Positions 24,350 to 40,239 of a stretch of 64,000 nucleotides of DNA are shown in pieces; within the stretch, counting starts at the first letter, position 1, and each line of letters opens with the position of its first letter. This stretch comes from Ananas comosus (taxonomy: Eukaryota; Streptophyta; Magnoliopsida; Poales; Bromeliaceae). The stretch covers positions 1,573,490 to 1,637,489 of the forward strand of contig NC_033629.1 of the NCBI RefSeq assembly GCF_001540865.1, written 5' to 3'. The notes below the pieces were generated by a model, which was not told the origin of the DNA, made no database searches, and saw nothing but the letters and a program-made list of their open reading frames with translations. Made by a program: the position numbers and the translations under genes.

Positions 24350-24844
24350 GAGGGAGAGTTGCATGGTGGGTTTTACAGGAAGAAAGAAGAAGAAGGAGAA
24401 GGAGAGTAGGGTTTGATAAGTGTTGGTGTGTGTATACATATAAAGCATGCAAAGCATGGAACTGGTTAAGTAATTAGTTAGGTTTATGAAGGAATTATGT
24501 AGAGAGGTGCACTTGTTCTTGTGATCATGATGAGTACTTTGTGGAGTACTCTTATATGTTAGAGGACTCTTAGGGGTTTGGTTTTGTATATGGTTCTCTA
24601 TTTGTTATACCTTATAAGGTTTCTATTCCTTTTATCTCTATTGCATGAGGCCAGGGTTTTAGATGAAGAAGAAGAAGAAGAAGAAGAAGATAATGATGAT
24701 GATGAGAGTTTTATGTTAGTGTTGGTGTAACTACATACATGGTGCATATATGCATGTTGTGGAGTGGAGTTAAATAAGTGTGTTAGTTGAAGATGGAGGA
24801 AATGAATTAATGGAGGAGGGAAACAATAGAGGTGATCAAAATGG
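23904..24844 (+). promoter_or_regulatory. Probable promoter and 5' part of the MIR160 transcript
   Basis: This is the sequence directly 5' of the MIR160 hairpin. It holds a (GA)n tract of about 24 units at 24299-24345, a GAA run at 24667-24690, and AT-rich text near 24190 (TTATTTATACC) that could serve as a TATA box. GA repeats are bound by plant BPC factors. The transcription start was not located. A 67-codon frame at 24095-24298 has no recognisable domain and is not called as a gene. Confidence 0.4.
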
Positions 24845-24938
24845 GGATGTGCCTGGCTCCCTGTATGCCACCCTTGTAGCTACCAATCTAAGCATGTAGA
24901 TTGGCTACTATGGTTGGCGTGCGAGGAGCCAAGCATGT

Positions 24939-24940
<2 letters not shown>
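24845..24940 (+). ncRNA. MIR160: microRNA precursor MIR160
   Basis: The 5' arm at 24850-24870 begins TGCCTGGCTCCCTGTATG and matches the conserved 21-nt plant miR160. The 3' arm at 24917-24937 begins GCGTGCGAGGAGCCAAGC, the usual miR160 star strand. The inner arms TAGCTACCAATCTA and TAGATTGGCTACTA pair around a short AGCATG loop, giving a stem of about 95 nt, typical for MIR160. By established knowledge miR160 guides cleavage of ARF10/16/17 auxin response factor mRNAs. No protein gene lies within 4.5 kb on the right or about 11 kb on the left, so this is an independent intergenic MIR gene. Confidence 0.97.

Positions 24941-24946
<6 letters not shown>

Positions 24947-24970
<24 letters not shown>
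24947..24970. repeat. (CT)n tract just after the MIR160 stem
   Basis: About 12 CT units beginning within 10 bp of the hairpin base, probably within the primary transcript. Confidence 0.85.
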
Positions 24971-24973
<3 letters not shown>

Positions 24974-24994
24974 GCATTTTTTGTTTATGTACTT

Positions 24995-25291
24995 GCAAGT
25001 GTGTGTTAAAGGGCTTGAACAAGCACAAAAGCTTAAGCTGATAGGTAGAGATTGATACTTTGCTACTTACCTTTTTTTTTCTATATACTAGTGAATTTTG
25101 TGTGTGTGTGTGTGTGTGTTAAAGGGGTCGAACAAACACAAAAGCTTAAGCTGGTAAGTAGAGATTAATACTTACGTACTTAATTTTTTTCCTTTGTACT
25201 AATGAATCTTTTGTGTGTGTGTGTGTGTGTGTGTTAAGGGCTCGAGCAAACACAGAAGCTTAAACTGATAGACGGAGATCGATACTTAATT
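24995..25291. repeat. Three tandem units of about 110 bp, each with a TG run
   Basis: Units near 25000, 25097 and 25210 each carry a GTGTGT run, then TTAAAGGG or TTAAGGG, then GAACAAGCACAAAAGCTTAA or a close variant, then AGATTGATACTT or a variant. TG run lengths differ among units. Confidence 0.8.
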
Positions 25292-25299
25292 TTCAGATT

Positions 25300-26300
25300 T
25301 TTCTGGGTTCATATGGGGGTATTATTCTTCCTCGGAGTGTTAATTAATCTCCAATAAATGGGTAAGTTTGAGTATTTGAAGATATCTGAATATTAAATTA
25401 ATATGCCTTACCTTTGAGGTTAATTCGTAGGTCATTATATAACTTCATGTTTTAGTTTTTTTTTTTTTTTTAATTTCATATATAAGGTTTGGTAGGCAAA
25501 TATATATAGTGTTTATAATGAAGTTTTGGATAACGAATTATTTAGTGCGTTTAGTGTTATTACTTGTGTTCAATTATCATAGATCGATGAAGCATATGAA
25601 ATATGTTAATAGCTATGTGTAGAACCTTAATTAGGTATTTTTCCTTTGCATATCCTTATTAGTTTCTTGTTCAAAACATCAGTGTTTACAACTAAGAAAT
25701 ATTAACTAATCTCATATTCTATGATATGTTAAATCACCCTAAAATCAATCGTATTATCCTAAATATTGAAGTTCTTTTTGGATATGATATCATGAAGATG
25801 TTGCATTACTCTAGGGCTCTTGTTACAAATATTTGAGCTCTACAAATTAATGAAGCCGCAATAAGCCATGCATATATATATGTTTCTATTAAGTGCAGGT
25901 ACATAGTCATGTCACTTCCGAGTGTATTTTGGAAATGAAAAATTAATGCGAGTGCAGGATTAATCAAATTCTCCATCATCTACACGAAAGGGATTATTCA
26001 TTATTCTACAAAAAGATACGAGTTAGACGCATGGGCTCAGATGGATTGTGGTCGAACGAGCTCGATTTCGATCATACATGTGTTTGATGGGGTTTTAGAT
26101 TGAAAAACTGGGTTTAGATAAGTGGTTCGATGTTGGTTTGATTCTGGTTCGCTTTGTGGCGACTTGTGAAGAAAATGGTGAATATATGATTCTTTGATGT
26201 AATCATAACGTTTTGTGTTTTGATCTCTCAAATGAGGAAATTAATTAATGTCGAGGCTATAAATCATATTGTACGTGATACTTGTGGGGATTGGTAACAA
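25300..26300. other. Gene-free interval downstream of MIR160
   Basis: AT-rich sequence without supported genes. It may hold the 3' end of the primary MIR160 transcript, but no terminus is visible. Confidence 0.45.
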
Positions 26301-26307
26301 TTTTAAC

Positions 26308-26379
26308 TTTTATTTGTGGAATGCACACATTTTCATGTGCTATTTTTATTTGTGGAATGCACACATTTTCATGTGCTAT
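26308..26379. repeat. Tandem repeat, two 36-bp units
   Basis: TTATTTGTGGAATGCACACA followed by TTTTCATGTGCTAT occurs twice in direct succession. Confidence 0.9.
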
Positions 26380-26419
26380 ATATGTTGGATTTTACGTAGA
26401 ATATTGTTATATCTACTAG

Positions 26420-27260
26420 TCCAACTACATACGTACCTTCGCCTTTGTACTCATAAATTATCTTCATATTTATTAGTTGTTTTAAAATGATAGATTTTTT
26501 AAATCCGCGATCCATAAGGTTAAACATAATTTAAATTATTTAATATTTAAATATTGTAAAATTTAGATTTTGTAATTTTATGACTTTTTATACCTTATGT
26601 TAAAAGGTTAATTGTCTTCGTATTCATAAATTATTTAATTATTTTAAATGATAGAGTTTTTAAATTCGCGATCCATAAGGTTAAACATAATTTAAATTAT
26701 TTAAATATTATAAAAAATTGAATTTTATAATATTTAAATATTAAANGATCCATAAGGTTAAACATAATTTAAATTATTTAAATATTATAAAAAATTGAAT
26801 TTTATAATATTTTTACCTTTATAGTTTACGTTAAAAGGTTGTAATTGGTAATTTTGACGGTCGGTATAGAGTGTTTTCTAGTTCAACGATATTAAAGGGT
26901 TTTTCTCAAAAAAAAACGATATTAAAGTATTAAAATTGGTTAAATTTTTAATAGAAGTTTTATTTACTATCTAGAAGACTAGAACAAGATCAATAACTCT
27001 GATCTTGAATTTAAAAAATTAATACTCTATTTTAGATCGTTCAATGTTAACTGTTTATTTTATACACACTAGATGGACTCTATTATAATTTTTAAAAAAT
27101 ATAAAAAGTCATTTTCTAGGTTCTCAAATGTTCTAAATCATGTTTAATAGTATGGATTAGTACTTTTAAAAATAATTTATGAAAGCTTTATCACTAAAAA
27201 TAATTTATGAGAAAAAAAACTTTCGTATTCACAATAATATAGTAGCCTTTACTATTATCT
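26420..27260. repeat. Decayed, internally amplified MITE relative
   Basis: It recalls the 21984-22527 element at both sides (TTTGTACTCATAAATTATC on the left, TATTCACAATAATATAGTAGCC on the right) and in its core. GATCCATAAGGTTAAACATA followed by ATTTAAATTATT occurs three times (26509, 26670, 26747). A single undetermined base (N) is at 26746, directly before the third unit. Confidence 0.6.
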
Positions 27261-27811
27261 TCCCTCTAACTAGTATATTATTAACTGCCATAAGAGACAC
27301 TCAAATCGAGAGTTTATTTATTTATCTTAATAAGGAAATCTCTAATTAAAATTAATTAAAATGAGCAATTTTATCTTTTATCAAACAAACACTTTTTAGA
27401 TTAATCGTTGAAATCAATTACCAATTATAAGAAGAACATGTTGTTTACGTTCTCATCACGTAAGGCGCAAGTCCTTTCAAATATAAGGGTTTGATTAACA
27501 CAAAGAAATAGATGTGAGAGGGTTTTAAGCTAAGGCTCCAATTGGAAATTTGGAATCACAGGGACAAAACTGAATTTCTTTTTGTAATGAATATCATGAT
27601 TTTTTAAAAAAATAAATAATAAATAAAGAAAGTAAAATAGAGTTGATTATTCGATGGGTAGCTTCCCCCCGTCCCATTGCATATGATGCCTCTGCACACT
27701 ACAAAAAGTTAAAATTAACTTACTTTTTAACTTTTTTTAAAAAAAATTGCCATGCATAGTAAACTAACCAACTTTCAATATTTCAAATAATATGAAATAT
27801 ACATATATTTT

Positions 27812-27999
27812 TTAGCTAGGGTTACTATCCTCTTATAAATATAAACACTATATACTCACAAATTTTTCATCATCGGATAAAAAAATCTCATTGAATAGTA
27901 TAATCTAACGGATAAAAATATTTAAAAAAATAGATCTAACGGTCGAAAGCTCATAAGTATAAAAAAATTTATACTAGTAAGAGTACAGTAGCCAGACTA
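27812..27999. repeat. Short MITE copy, TCTTATAA/AGAGTACAGTAGCC ends
   Basis: The left end is AGCTAGGGTTACTATCCTCT. The right end reversed is AGTCTGGCTACTGTACTCTT. The core has ATAATCTAACGGAT and GATCTAACGGTCGAAAGCTC, like other copies of the family. About 188 bp. Confidence 0.65.
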
Positions 28000-29466
28000 T
28001 ATATATATTTTTTAAAAACAGCAACTATGTCTAAAGGACTCGTAACTTTTTCGTTCCAAAAGTAGAGTTTGTGCCAAAATGAACTTATTCATAGCACTGA
28101 GAAGCTCGTCTACAGTAGCATCGCTAAACCACTCCTGCCTCTAATAAGATGCACAAGAGAGAGTCAAATCTCCCAAGACAGAAAAGCCATTTCATATGCA
28201 TTCTCTCCCACAGGTTAGTAGATTTTCTTTCAAAGATGCAAGAGAATATGAACATATGAGACGCGTCGGAGACTCATGAGGCCAAAATATCAAAATAAAC
28301 ATTAGCACTCTTAATACATGCTCGAAGGCGAAAATGAACTTCAAGGAGATGATCCCAGAGAAATTGAAACAAATTACGTTCCCAATAAGAGTGACATTCT
28401 GGCCATATTTTTTATGCATAAAATCACAATTAACACCATTAAATTCAAAGTTGATTACTAGAACACAACATCAGCGCGAAGAGAGATACAGATAAGCTAA
28501 AAACAGATGGGCAGTTGAAGAGAACATACCAAACCTACTTTAGGCGAATTCGACAGCTTAAGATTGCATGTCAAAACTAGTTGGTTCACCATCTCTGAGA
28601 CTTCGAATACCACAATAAAATTTTCACTGATGCTAATCCCAATATCCAGTTGATTCATAACTGTTCTGAAACAACAACAGAGTATAACAACAAGAACTTT
28701 ACGCTACGCAGAAAATTCTATGATAAGATATACACAAAAATCATCACCAAATGTAACCATTATGCAGCTTAAAACAATTATTCACAATGAATTCACAAGA
28801 GCAAGATAAGGAAAGATAAAAAAGGCAAAACAAAAAAAAGGAAACAAAAAATTGTCAACTGACCAGCCATAACAAGAGCAAAATATTATCATTTGACCGG
28901 TAGAAAACTTGAGTATATAAGTAAATAGATAAACCATTTCGAGTAGCCAGATTCTTACAATACAATAATATTATGTTAAGAAGTAACAACAGAAACAGTA
29001 ATTTCCATAGCAACGAGCAATACCCTCGAGCAATACCCTGGTCTATATTTTCGATATAGAGGCTCCAATGCACCAAAACTTAACCAAAAAGATGATGGAA
29101 GCTTCGAAAATTCGAAATATTATTTCCTTATAGTGTAGTAAGAAAGAATCTGAAGCTCACGCATCCCCCTGTTAGAGTCATGTGCATTTGAGTTTTCTGT
29201 TTGGTGAATAAAGGGTGACGAAATATTCTTTTGTCGACAAAGCTCGAAAGGATCTATTTATATTTTCTAGTTAAGCCTTCCTGCAAGATGAAAATATCCA
29301 GTACCTGTTACATAAGAAAGCCTCCTTATGAAACCTACAGCCGGTAAAAAATAAGTTAACACTAACTAACAAGGTCGAGAATCAAGCGAACAATTAAATT
29401 AGACAATATTGAGTTGCATCATGAAGGAAATTGATTAACTTTGTTTGATTTAAGTATGAGACAAAC
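28000..29466. other. Interval 3' of the DEAD-box helicase gene
   Basis: It contains the helicase 3' UTR. A GTTTGT donor directly follows the helicase stop, and a TAACAG acceptor lies at about 29305-29310, so a 3' UTR intron is possible but not proven. The region 28030-28430 is more even in composition and might be an old exon or retroelement piece, but I could not identify it. Confidence 0.35.
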
Positions 29467-33547
<4,081 letters not shown>

Positions 33548-34533
33548 CCTGGGGGGGTCAAAATCCCAAGAGGAGAAGAGGTTTGGGAGATATGTTGTAA
33601 AAACCTAGAGAACGGCTAGGGTTTTAAGGGGTGCGGGAGAAAGAGGAAGGCGACGAGAGAGGGTTAAACATAAAACCTCGCGAAAGGGTTTTCGACGGGG
33701 AAGAAGATATTTATGCGTTGAATACGGCGGATCCGGTGTAACGGTTGTGTATCACCTTCTCTGCTTCTGTGGACCCCACATTTCTGGGCCCCACTTGTCA
33801 GTTAACAATAAGGTGACATGTAACCGCTACATCGGAAGCTTTCTAATGAAGGTTACTCGAAGTTGCAAGCAAACCTGTGAAACCGTCCGATTGTAGAATG
33901 CTGATGATCGTGACCGTCGATTCTGAAGATTTTCAGTGTAACCTTGATATGTCAGTGAAAATCACCCTTGAAAATGGTCCACGGAGGCTTTGTTTGGGAT
34001 TTGCTCTAATAGATGGAAAAGGAGGCTGGTTCATAGACCACGGTCCACGCAACAATCTCTCGTTCTCCGCAGTAGTGTTCAGGCTCTCCGAACGTCCACG
34101 TAAGCCGCAAATGTCCACCGCACGAAACGCGTCTCCGTCGTATATAAGGAAAGACAAGTTTTCAAGTTGCTCCCTCTTACGTTTTTTATTTAATTTGTGT
34201 TTCTTCTATATGTTATTTGTTTAATTTAACTCCTTCTAAGTAATTTTCATGTTTTTTAAGAATCAAAATAAATAGTAATGAGAGAGATACATGTATTAAA
34301 AATTACTTTAGTCAAAAAAATTATGTATATTTCTTGTAGGCATTTGGTCTTAACATAATTTTTAAAATTATTAATAAAAGAATCTAAATAAAAAAATATT
34401 CAGGCGATAGTTTCCAAAATGGTTAAAGTTCAGGGTGGTGTCTATACATTTAAACCTTCTATAAAAGCTCACCGTAACACTCGCTTCCCACTCATTGGGC
34501 CGTTATTGGGCTCCCAACACTCCCTCACCTCTC

Positions 34534-34567
<34 letters not shown>

Positions 34568-34577
34568 GGGGATCGCC
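33548..34577. promoter_or_regulatory. Divergent promoter region, helicase and renalase-like gene
   Basis: About 1 kb separates the two start codons, so both promoters lie here. There is a (CT)n tract at 34541-34567, 10 bp before the + strand ATG. Frames in the interval (for example 33877-34224) have no domain signal and are not called. Confidence 0.5.
34541..34567 (+). repeat. (CT)n tract in the leader of the renalase-like gene
   Basis: About 13 CT units in the sense strand, ending 10 bp before the start codon at 34578. Confidence 0.9.
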
Positions 34578-37500
34578 ATGAGAGCTGCTTCGAATGTAGC
34601 CATTATAGGCGGTGGAAGTAATCTCTCTCCTCCATACCCTTCCTTTTGATCTCATCTTCGAATCGATGCATTTGTTTCTAGTTCAAATTCCAATTTAAAT
34701 TCGAATTCGAATGCTCAACCAGTTTCAGGGGCGGTGTGCGCGTCGATCCTCGCCGGAAAAGGGGTCTCCGTCACCGTCTTCGAGTCCGGGAGAGGCCCCG
34801 GGGGAAGGATGTCGCAGAGGAGGTCCTCTTCTTTTGTTTTCTTTTCCTCGTGTTGATTTTGATGTTGTTTAAGCGATCGATCGCCATTTGGTTTGATCCT
34901 TGTCGATTGGATGTTGTTGGTGGTGCAGAGAAGCTACGGGGGATGGGAGCGAGCTCCGATTCGACCATGGCGCTCCGTATTTTACTGCGGATCACGGTGA
35001 GGTAGCGGGGATCGTACGATCGTGGGAGGCGCGAGGGCTTGTGGCGGAGTGGAAGGCGAAGTTTGGGTGTTTTGATCGCAACACCGGCGAATTCTCCGAT
35101 TTTGAAAAGGTTTGTTGCCAATATTATTTCATAATGAGTATATAACATGCATTGTGTTTACAAAGCAACTTAAATAACACTGAATTGAGGTTAGAGTTGT
35201 TTGTTAATGTGAATAGTGAGAAATTTGCATGTAAAACTATGAACTAACTGATTTCAAGAGGCATTTATTATATGTAAAATTTAGTGATTTTGTGAATATA
35301 ATTTAGTAGTTTCATGTGACAGTGAGAAATTTGCATGTAAAACGGTGGACTAACTGATTTCAAGAGGCATTTGTTTGTAAAATTTGGTGATTTTGTGATT
35401 TCAATGTAGTAATTTCTTTGGACATTGTTAGCTGGTAGATCTTTCACATGCCTGCAAACTATGATAGTTATATGCATAAGATGCTACCGTCCAGTGATAT
35501 ATGTGCTCTTTATTGCTAGTGGAATGAACAACATTTAGTTATAATTCTTATATATTGTTAGGTCTCTCGAAATTTTAGGACAATATGCTAATCTTATGAA
35601 GTTCTACTCACTACTTGATGCCTCATAATGGTTTCCTAATGTATATAATCTTTCATTTGTTGAGAGGCTATTTTGGTGACATAAATTCAGATCACCTAGG
35701 GCCTAGGGGCAAGGACAAGCCTTAGCCATCACATTAAATAATACGTTTGAGGTATCATTGTCTACACTATTCAATTTTATAGGAAGGGACAGCAAAGAAG
35801 TATGTTGGAGTCCCTGGCATGAATTCAATATGTAAAGCTCTATGCTCAGAAGCTGGTTAGCTCTGTTCTCCCTTATTTGATTCTTCAATATCTGACAGGG
35901 AGAAAAGAATTAATGTCTTTTTGCGGTGCCTTCTTTGTCAGGAGTGGAAGCCAAATTTGGGGTCACTGTTGGCAAAGTGGATTGGCTTCACGAGAGGAGT
36001 TTATGGTCATTGGCTAGCTTGGATGGGCAAGATCTAGGCCATTTTGATGCTGTTGTGGCCTCGGACAAGAATATATCATCACGGAGATTTACTGGTTTAA
36101 CTGAAAAACCACCACCTCTTGGTTAGTCGTATTTCACTATACCTAGTATCTCAGCAATTATCTTTGGCCTTAGTAGTAAAACAAAATAGTAGAATAATAA
36201 TATTTTTGACTTAACTGTTAAATGCATTATACAAAAGAAGGGCAGGAAATTATGGGGACTTAAAATCTACATAGCCCCTGTGTGGCTGCGCAGTCGCGCG
36301 TGCGTTTGTGGCGCACGACCCCGCAAAATGAGGGAAATGAATAACGGCACGCGACAGCGCAAAATGGGGGAAATTAATACGCTCCAATGTTGGAGCTTTT
36401 CCAAGAAGCCCTGCGGTGTGGCCTGCTCGTGGGCTGCACCGCAGGGCTAAACAGGCCCATATACTTGTTCGGTTGCTTAAAAATCTCTATGCTTGAGAAT
36501 TGTGATTTGTTCTTAGATTACACTTGGTTCTTCTTTAGTGCTTTGTTAGAGTAAACCCGTTCTCAAATACGCTATGAAATTGCCCTGTGATTTGTTCTTA
36601 GATTACACTTGGTTCTTCTTTAGTGCTTTGTTAGAGTAAACCCGTTCTCAAATACGCTATGAAATTGCCCAAGATCACTTCAAGGAGATTGCACTTGTTG
36701 GTTCTTAAAATATGATTATACAGAAGCTTGTTTAAATGTACCAAATCGTTCTTAAAATATGATTATACAGAAGCTTGTTTAAATGTACCAAATCAAATGA
36801 AAAGGCAATAAGTTCTAGGATCCATTCAAATTAAATTTGTCTGTCGACATATATAAAGCGTACTCTAATGTTGATTGATATGCAAGATAGCTGATATGTG
36901 CTTTCTAAAATCTACATGATAATCTTTTACAGATATAACATTATTTCCAGCATTGTCAGTGATGTCACAAGATATCCCTGTCCACTCATGCTTTGCTCTT
37001 ATGCTAGCATTTGCGGAACCACTAACTTCGGTAAGAATTGTGATACTGTTCAATTAAGTATTAATATTCATTAGATGTATGTGTGTTATAATATTATTTA
37101 TTTAATTTCTGATACTTTGTTTAATAATCTGAATGGATTGGCTTATTGGATGTGTTAGTGTTCATTGCCCACATACTCAAACAGATTTAGGATTTTAATA
37201 TTACCTTTTCTCATGTCTTTTTGTCTTTGTTTTCTAGAGAGTTTATGACTTTTAAGTAAATGATTATAACTTCTTCGTTTATTCAGACTTTTGAATTAGT
37301 ATACCAGCTTTTTCGGTTATGAAGCTACTTTGTGTTGTTACTTGATTCTTTCATTCCCCTTTGATTATTTTTTTAAGAGGTAGAAATTCTATTTGCACTG
37401 CTATTAACTTCTGCTCTTCATATATGTTTGGTTTCCAATGTTTCAGATCCCTGTTAAAGGCTTTTCGTTCAAAAACTCTGAGCTTTTAAGCTGGGCCTTT

Positions 37501-38606
37501 TGTGATAGTAGTAAGCCGGGACGTACCTGTATGCCCCCAGTAAGGTAGTCACTGTATGAACCTTGCACACTATATATGGCTATTTGTTCCTCATAATTTC
37601 ACTTAATTACTTCTTTTTATCCAGAGAAACTTGGGTATTACACTCGACAGCTGAGTACGCCTCTAAGGTAATAGCTCAAAATGGGCTTCGGAAACCTTCA
37701 AATGATGCACTTGCCAGGGTTGCGGAAGAGTTATTTCAAGAATTTAAAACTGCTGGTTTGAATATCCCTCGGCCAGTATTTATGAAAGCTCATAGATGGT
37801 TAGTCTTTTAATCATTTTCTAATAACCACAGAAAAATTGTTAAATATTTTTTAGTTGAATGGATTATTAGCATATTGCTGCTAGTAGGCGAACTCACAAT
37901 CGAAGTAAGACGCTGGTATAGCGCACCTTTCTTTTGCACAAATTCAAACCCAAGCTATTATTGCTAGTAGGTATCAACTTTGAAATTAATGCAAAATCAG
38001 TATAGGCCAAAAATAGAGCATATATATGGTCAAATTAACTCATACATGATCATGAATTCCTGTTTAGGAAAATTCAGTAACTCTGTTAATTCTGAGAACT
38101 ATACAACTTTACTGAAAGAAAGTGAATTTGTCAACATCTATAAAACAACAGCTTAATAGGAATTTGCAGCAGATAAAACAAATTATGATCAAAACACCAG
38201 TTATGAGCTGCAATAATAGTGATCCTGAATATAGGGAATGAAGTACCTGCTTTGTACAAGAGATCCCAAGTATGTGGAATAAAATGGCACAAAAAACCAA
38301 AACACCACAATCGAACATGTGTTGTTTCAGTTCAATCGAATTTGATGCGAGTCTGATGCTGATAATCTGTTTATCAATCAACAATAAATTTTACAATATT
38401 TTTGGAATACTTGATGAAAATGCAGGGGCAGTGCTTTCCCTGGTGCCGTGATCGGCGGGGAGGACAAGTGTCTCTGGGACAAGAACAGTAAATTGGCTAT
38501 TTGTGGAGATTTTTGCGCAAGCCCAAATGTTGAAGGGGCGGTTCTCAGCGGCACACGAGCAGCTTCCAAACTTCTAGGAAGTTTGAGTCTCTTATCAGGT
38601 ATGTAA
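34578..38606 (+). CDS. Renalase-like FAD/NAD(P)-binding oxidoreductase
   Basis: Nine exons: 34578-34617, 34723-34822, 34929-35109, 35783-35855, 35942-36121, 36933-37030, 37447-37544, 37625-37798, 38426-38606. They sum to 1125 nt, 374 aa. The N-terminus has the Rossmann FAD motif VAIIGGGISGAV (GGGISG at 11-16), completed across the exon 1/2 junction. This decides the acceptor at 34722 rather than the one five bases later. It is followed by VTVFESGRGPGGRM and DHGAPYFTA, the second FAD-binding block. The C-terminal LAICGDFC and GAVLSGTRAA are the closing FAD motif of amine-oxidase/renalase folds. Substrate is unknown for plant members. There is no obvious transit peptide, since the Rossmann strand begins at residue 7. 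Intron 5 carries a MITE-like insert and two tandem duplications. The stop TAA lies inside GTATGTAA, which also looks like a donor, so a further exon cannot be excluded. Confidence 0.9.
35216..35375. repeat. Direct repeat in intron 3 of the renalase-like gene
   Basis: AGTGAGAAATTTGCATGTAA followed by AACTAACTGATTTC or CTAACTGATTTC and AAGAGGCATTT occurs twice, about 106 bp apart. Confidence 0.75.
36268..36465. repeat. GC-rich MITE-like insert in intron 5
   Basis: The left end is GCCCCTGTGTGGCTGCGCAG. The right end reversed is GCCTGTTTAGCCCTGCGGTG. The internal text is unusually GC-rich for an intron (CGCGCGTGCG, GGCGCACGACCCCGC). About 200 bp, no frame. Confidence 0.5.
36501..36795. repeat. 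Two adjacent tandem duplications in intron 5
   Basis: An 85-bp unit starting TGTGATTTGTTCTTAGATTA occurs at 36501 and 36586. A 48-bp unit starting GTTCTTAAAATATGATTATA occurs at 36700 and 36748. Confidence 0.9.
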
Positions 38607-40239
38607 CTGAACCTGACATTCCAGGTAATAATTTTTAAGTAAGAAATAGTCATCCTGCTATGATGCATCTACAAAAATTATTATGATCAGAAGAGTCAAA
38701 GTCTTTTATCACAGTTTATAGGAGGTTTAAGGCACCGTCGAGCTAGGGAAATTAATTCTGATGATGTGCATGTACTCTGATCATAACAAAAAATGAGAGA
38801 GACCTCACGTTTATGAATCTAAGCCAAATATCGGAGAAGAAATTCTAGATTAATAGAAAGAAAGTTTAATCTGAATGAATCATTATTTCTATTCTATGAT
38901 TGACCAATGTAAACATCAACAACTTCGAATTGGACCAGTAAATGGTTTACCTTGAAATAAACATTTCATAGAATTTCTTTTTTAAAGAAAAATGGCGCGG
39001 GATGGCCCTCATCAACAGCCAAATGTTGGACCGGAGAATTGCTCGTGTGACTTGAAGATCTTATTTCATCCCCAAAAAGTTAGGAATCTTTGACTCATAG
39101 TAAAACTCCCCACACTGGTTGGTGCACCACTTTATGCTAGTGACCACTATAGCATCCCAGGGAATCTCTAAAGAATCCTTACTAAATCCACCCAAATATT
39201 GGTGCTCATCCACTCTTTTCAATATTTCATCATAGCCTTTATATATCCTTTTACATATTTTACCTTGAAAAGTAGCTTTAGCCTTTGGTTGGGGTATAAA
39301 GTGGGATAACAGTAGCTCTAGCAATTTTATGACAGTTTTGAAATTACAATATTACTATATGCCTTCATCTCAACTAGTTCTCATTGTTCCTAACCAAACA
39401 TATTGGCGAAGTCATTATCTAGAAGAATTCTCATTGTCCCCAAACAAACATATTGGTGAACTAGTCATCTAGAATAGTTCTCATTTAGTATAGTTCTTAC
39501 TATTCATGGGATTGAAACTCTCAAACCAACCATTTTATGAACTGTGAAATTGTATACATACATACTTATGAATACCCATTGTAAAATCCAATATAACATG
39601 CATGACCTTCAATTTTTTTCTAAAATTCCCTGTTTCAAGTAGAAAAGTCAATTCATGGGCCATGGCAGGATGGTTGGTATTAGAAAGTGAGTTTTAAAGG
39701 GTTTTGTTAAAGGGGTTTTTTTTTTTAAAAAAAAAAAAAGAAAAAAAAAAAGAAAAAGAAAAAGAGCTTAGGCTGCTATCATATACAAGTCATGAAAATA
39801 CAAATAATTAATTTTTCTTCTTTCAATAGTTTCAAGCGATGCAAGGCATGCTTTTATTGCTTCTGCCACCTCCTTTTGTCACTATTTTCTATAGTCATTA
39901 GGCCCACATCCAAAAGGGGCCTGACAATTATAGGCCCTCTGATTCTAATAAAAGTGTGAGCCCAAGCCCATGGACCACCATCTTTTGTCGCCTTTTGCTC
40001 AATTTGTTACAGCATAAAATATGATTAATCTCAAGCTTAAGTTGAGTGTTACCTAACCCTGCCATGTTCACAAAAAGCCACCGAACGGTTATAGGTATCA
40101 ACTTGACATTTGTTTGAGCAATGCTACCCGTACATCCTATTTATAGGTATAGAGTTTACACCCCCTAGGATTCTTGTCACTCTTTTTAACTCGCTTGTTT
40201 TAGCTTTTTTTTAAAAAAAAAAATAATTAAAATTCTAAG
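38607..40239. other. Gene-free interval 3' of the renalase-like gene
   Basis: 3' UTR and spacer. Contains a CATATTGG(C/T)GAA direct repeat near 39400 and 39450 and an A-rich run at 39728-39765. No supported gene. Confidence 0.45.

Noticed and set aside
28192..28419. A 75-codon minus frame 3' of the helicase, considered as a retroelement zinc-binding piece.
   Set aside because: No cysteine/histidine pattern or RT motif could be found, and the frame is not extended by neighbours.
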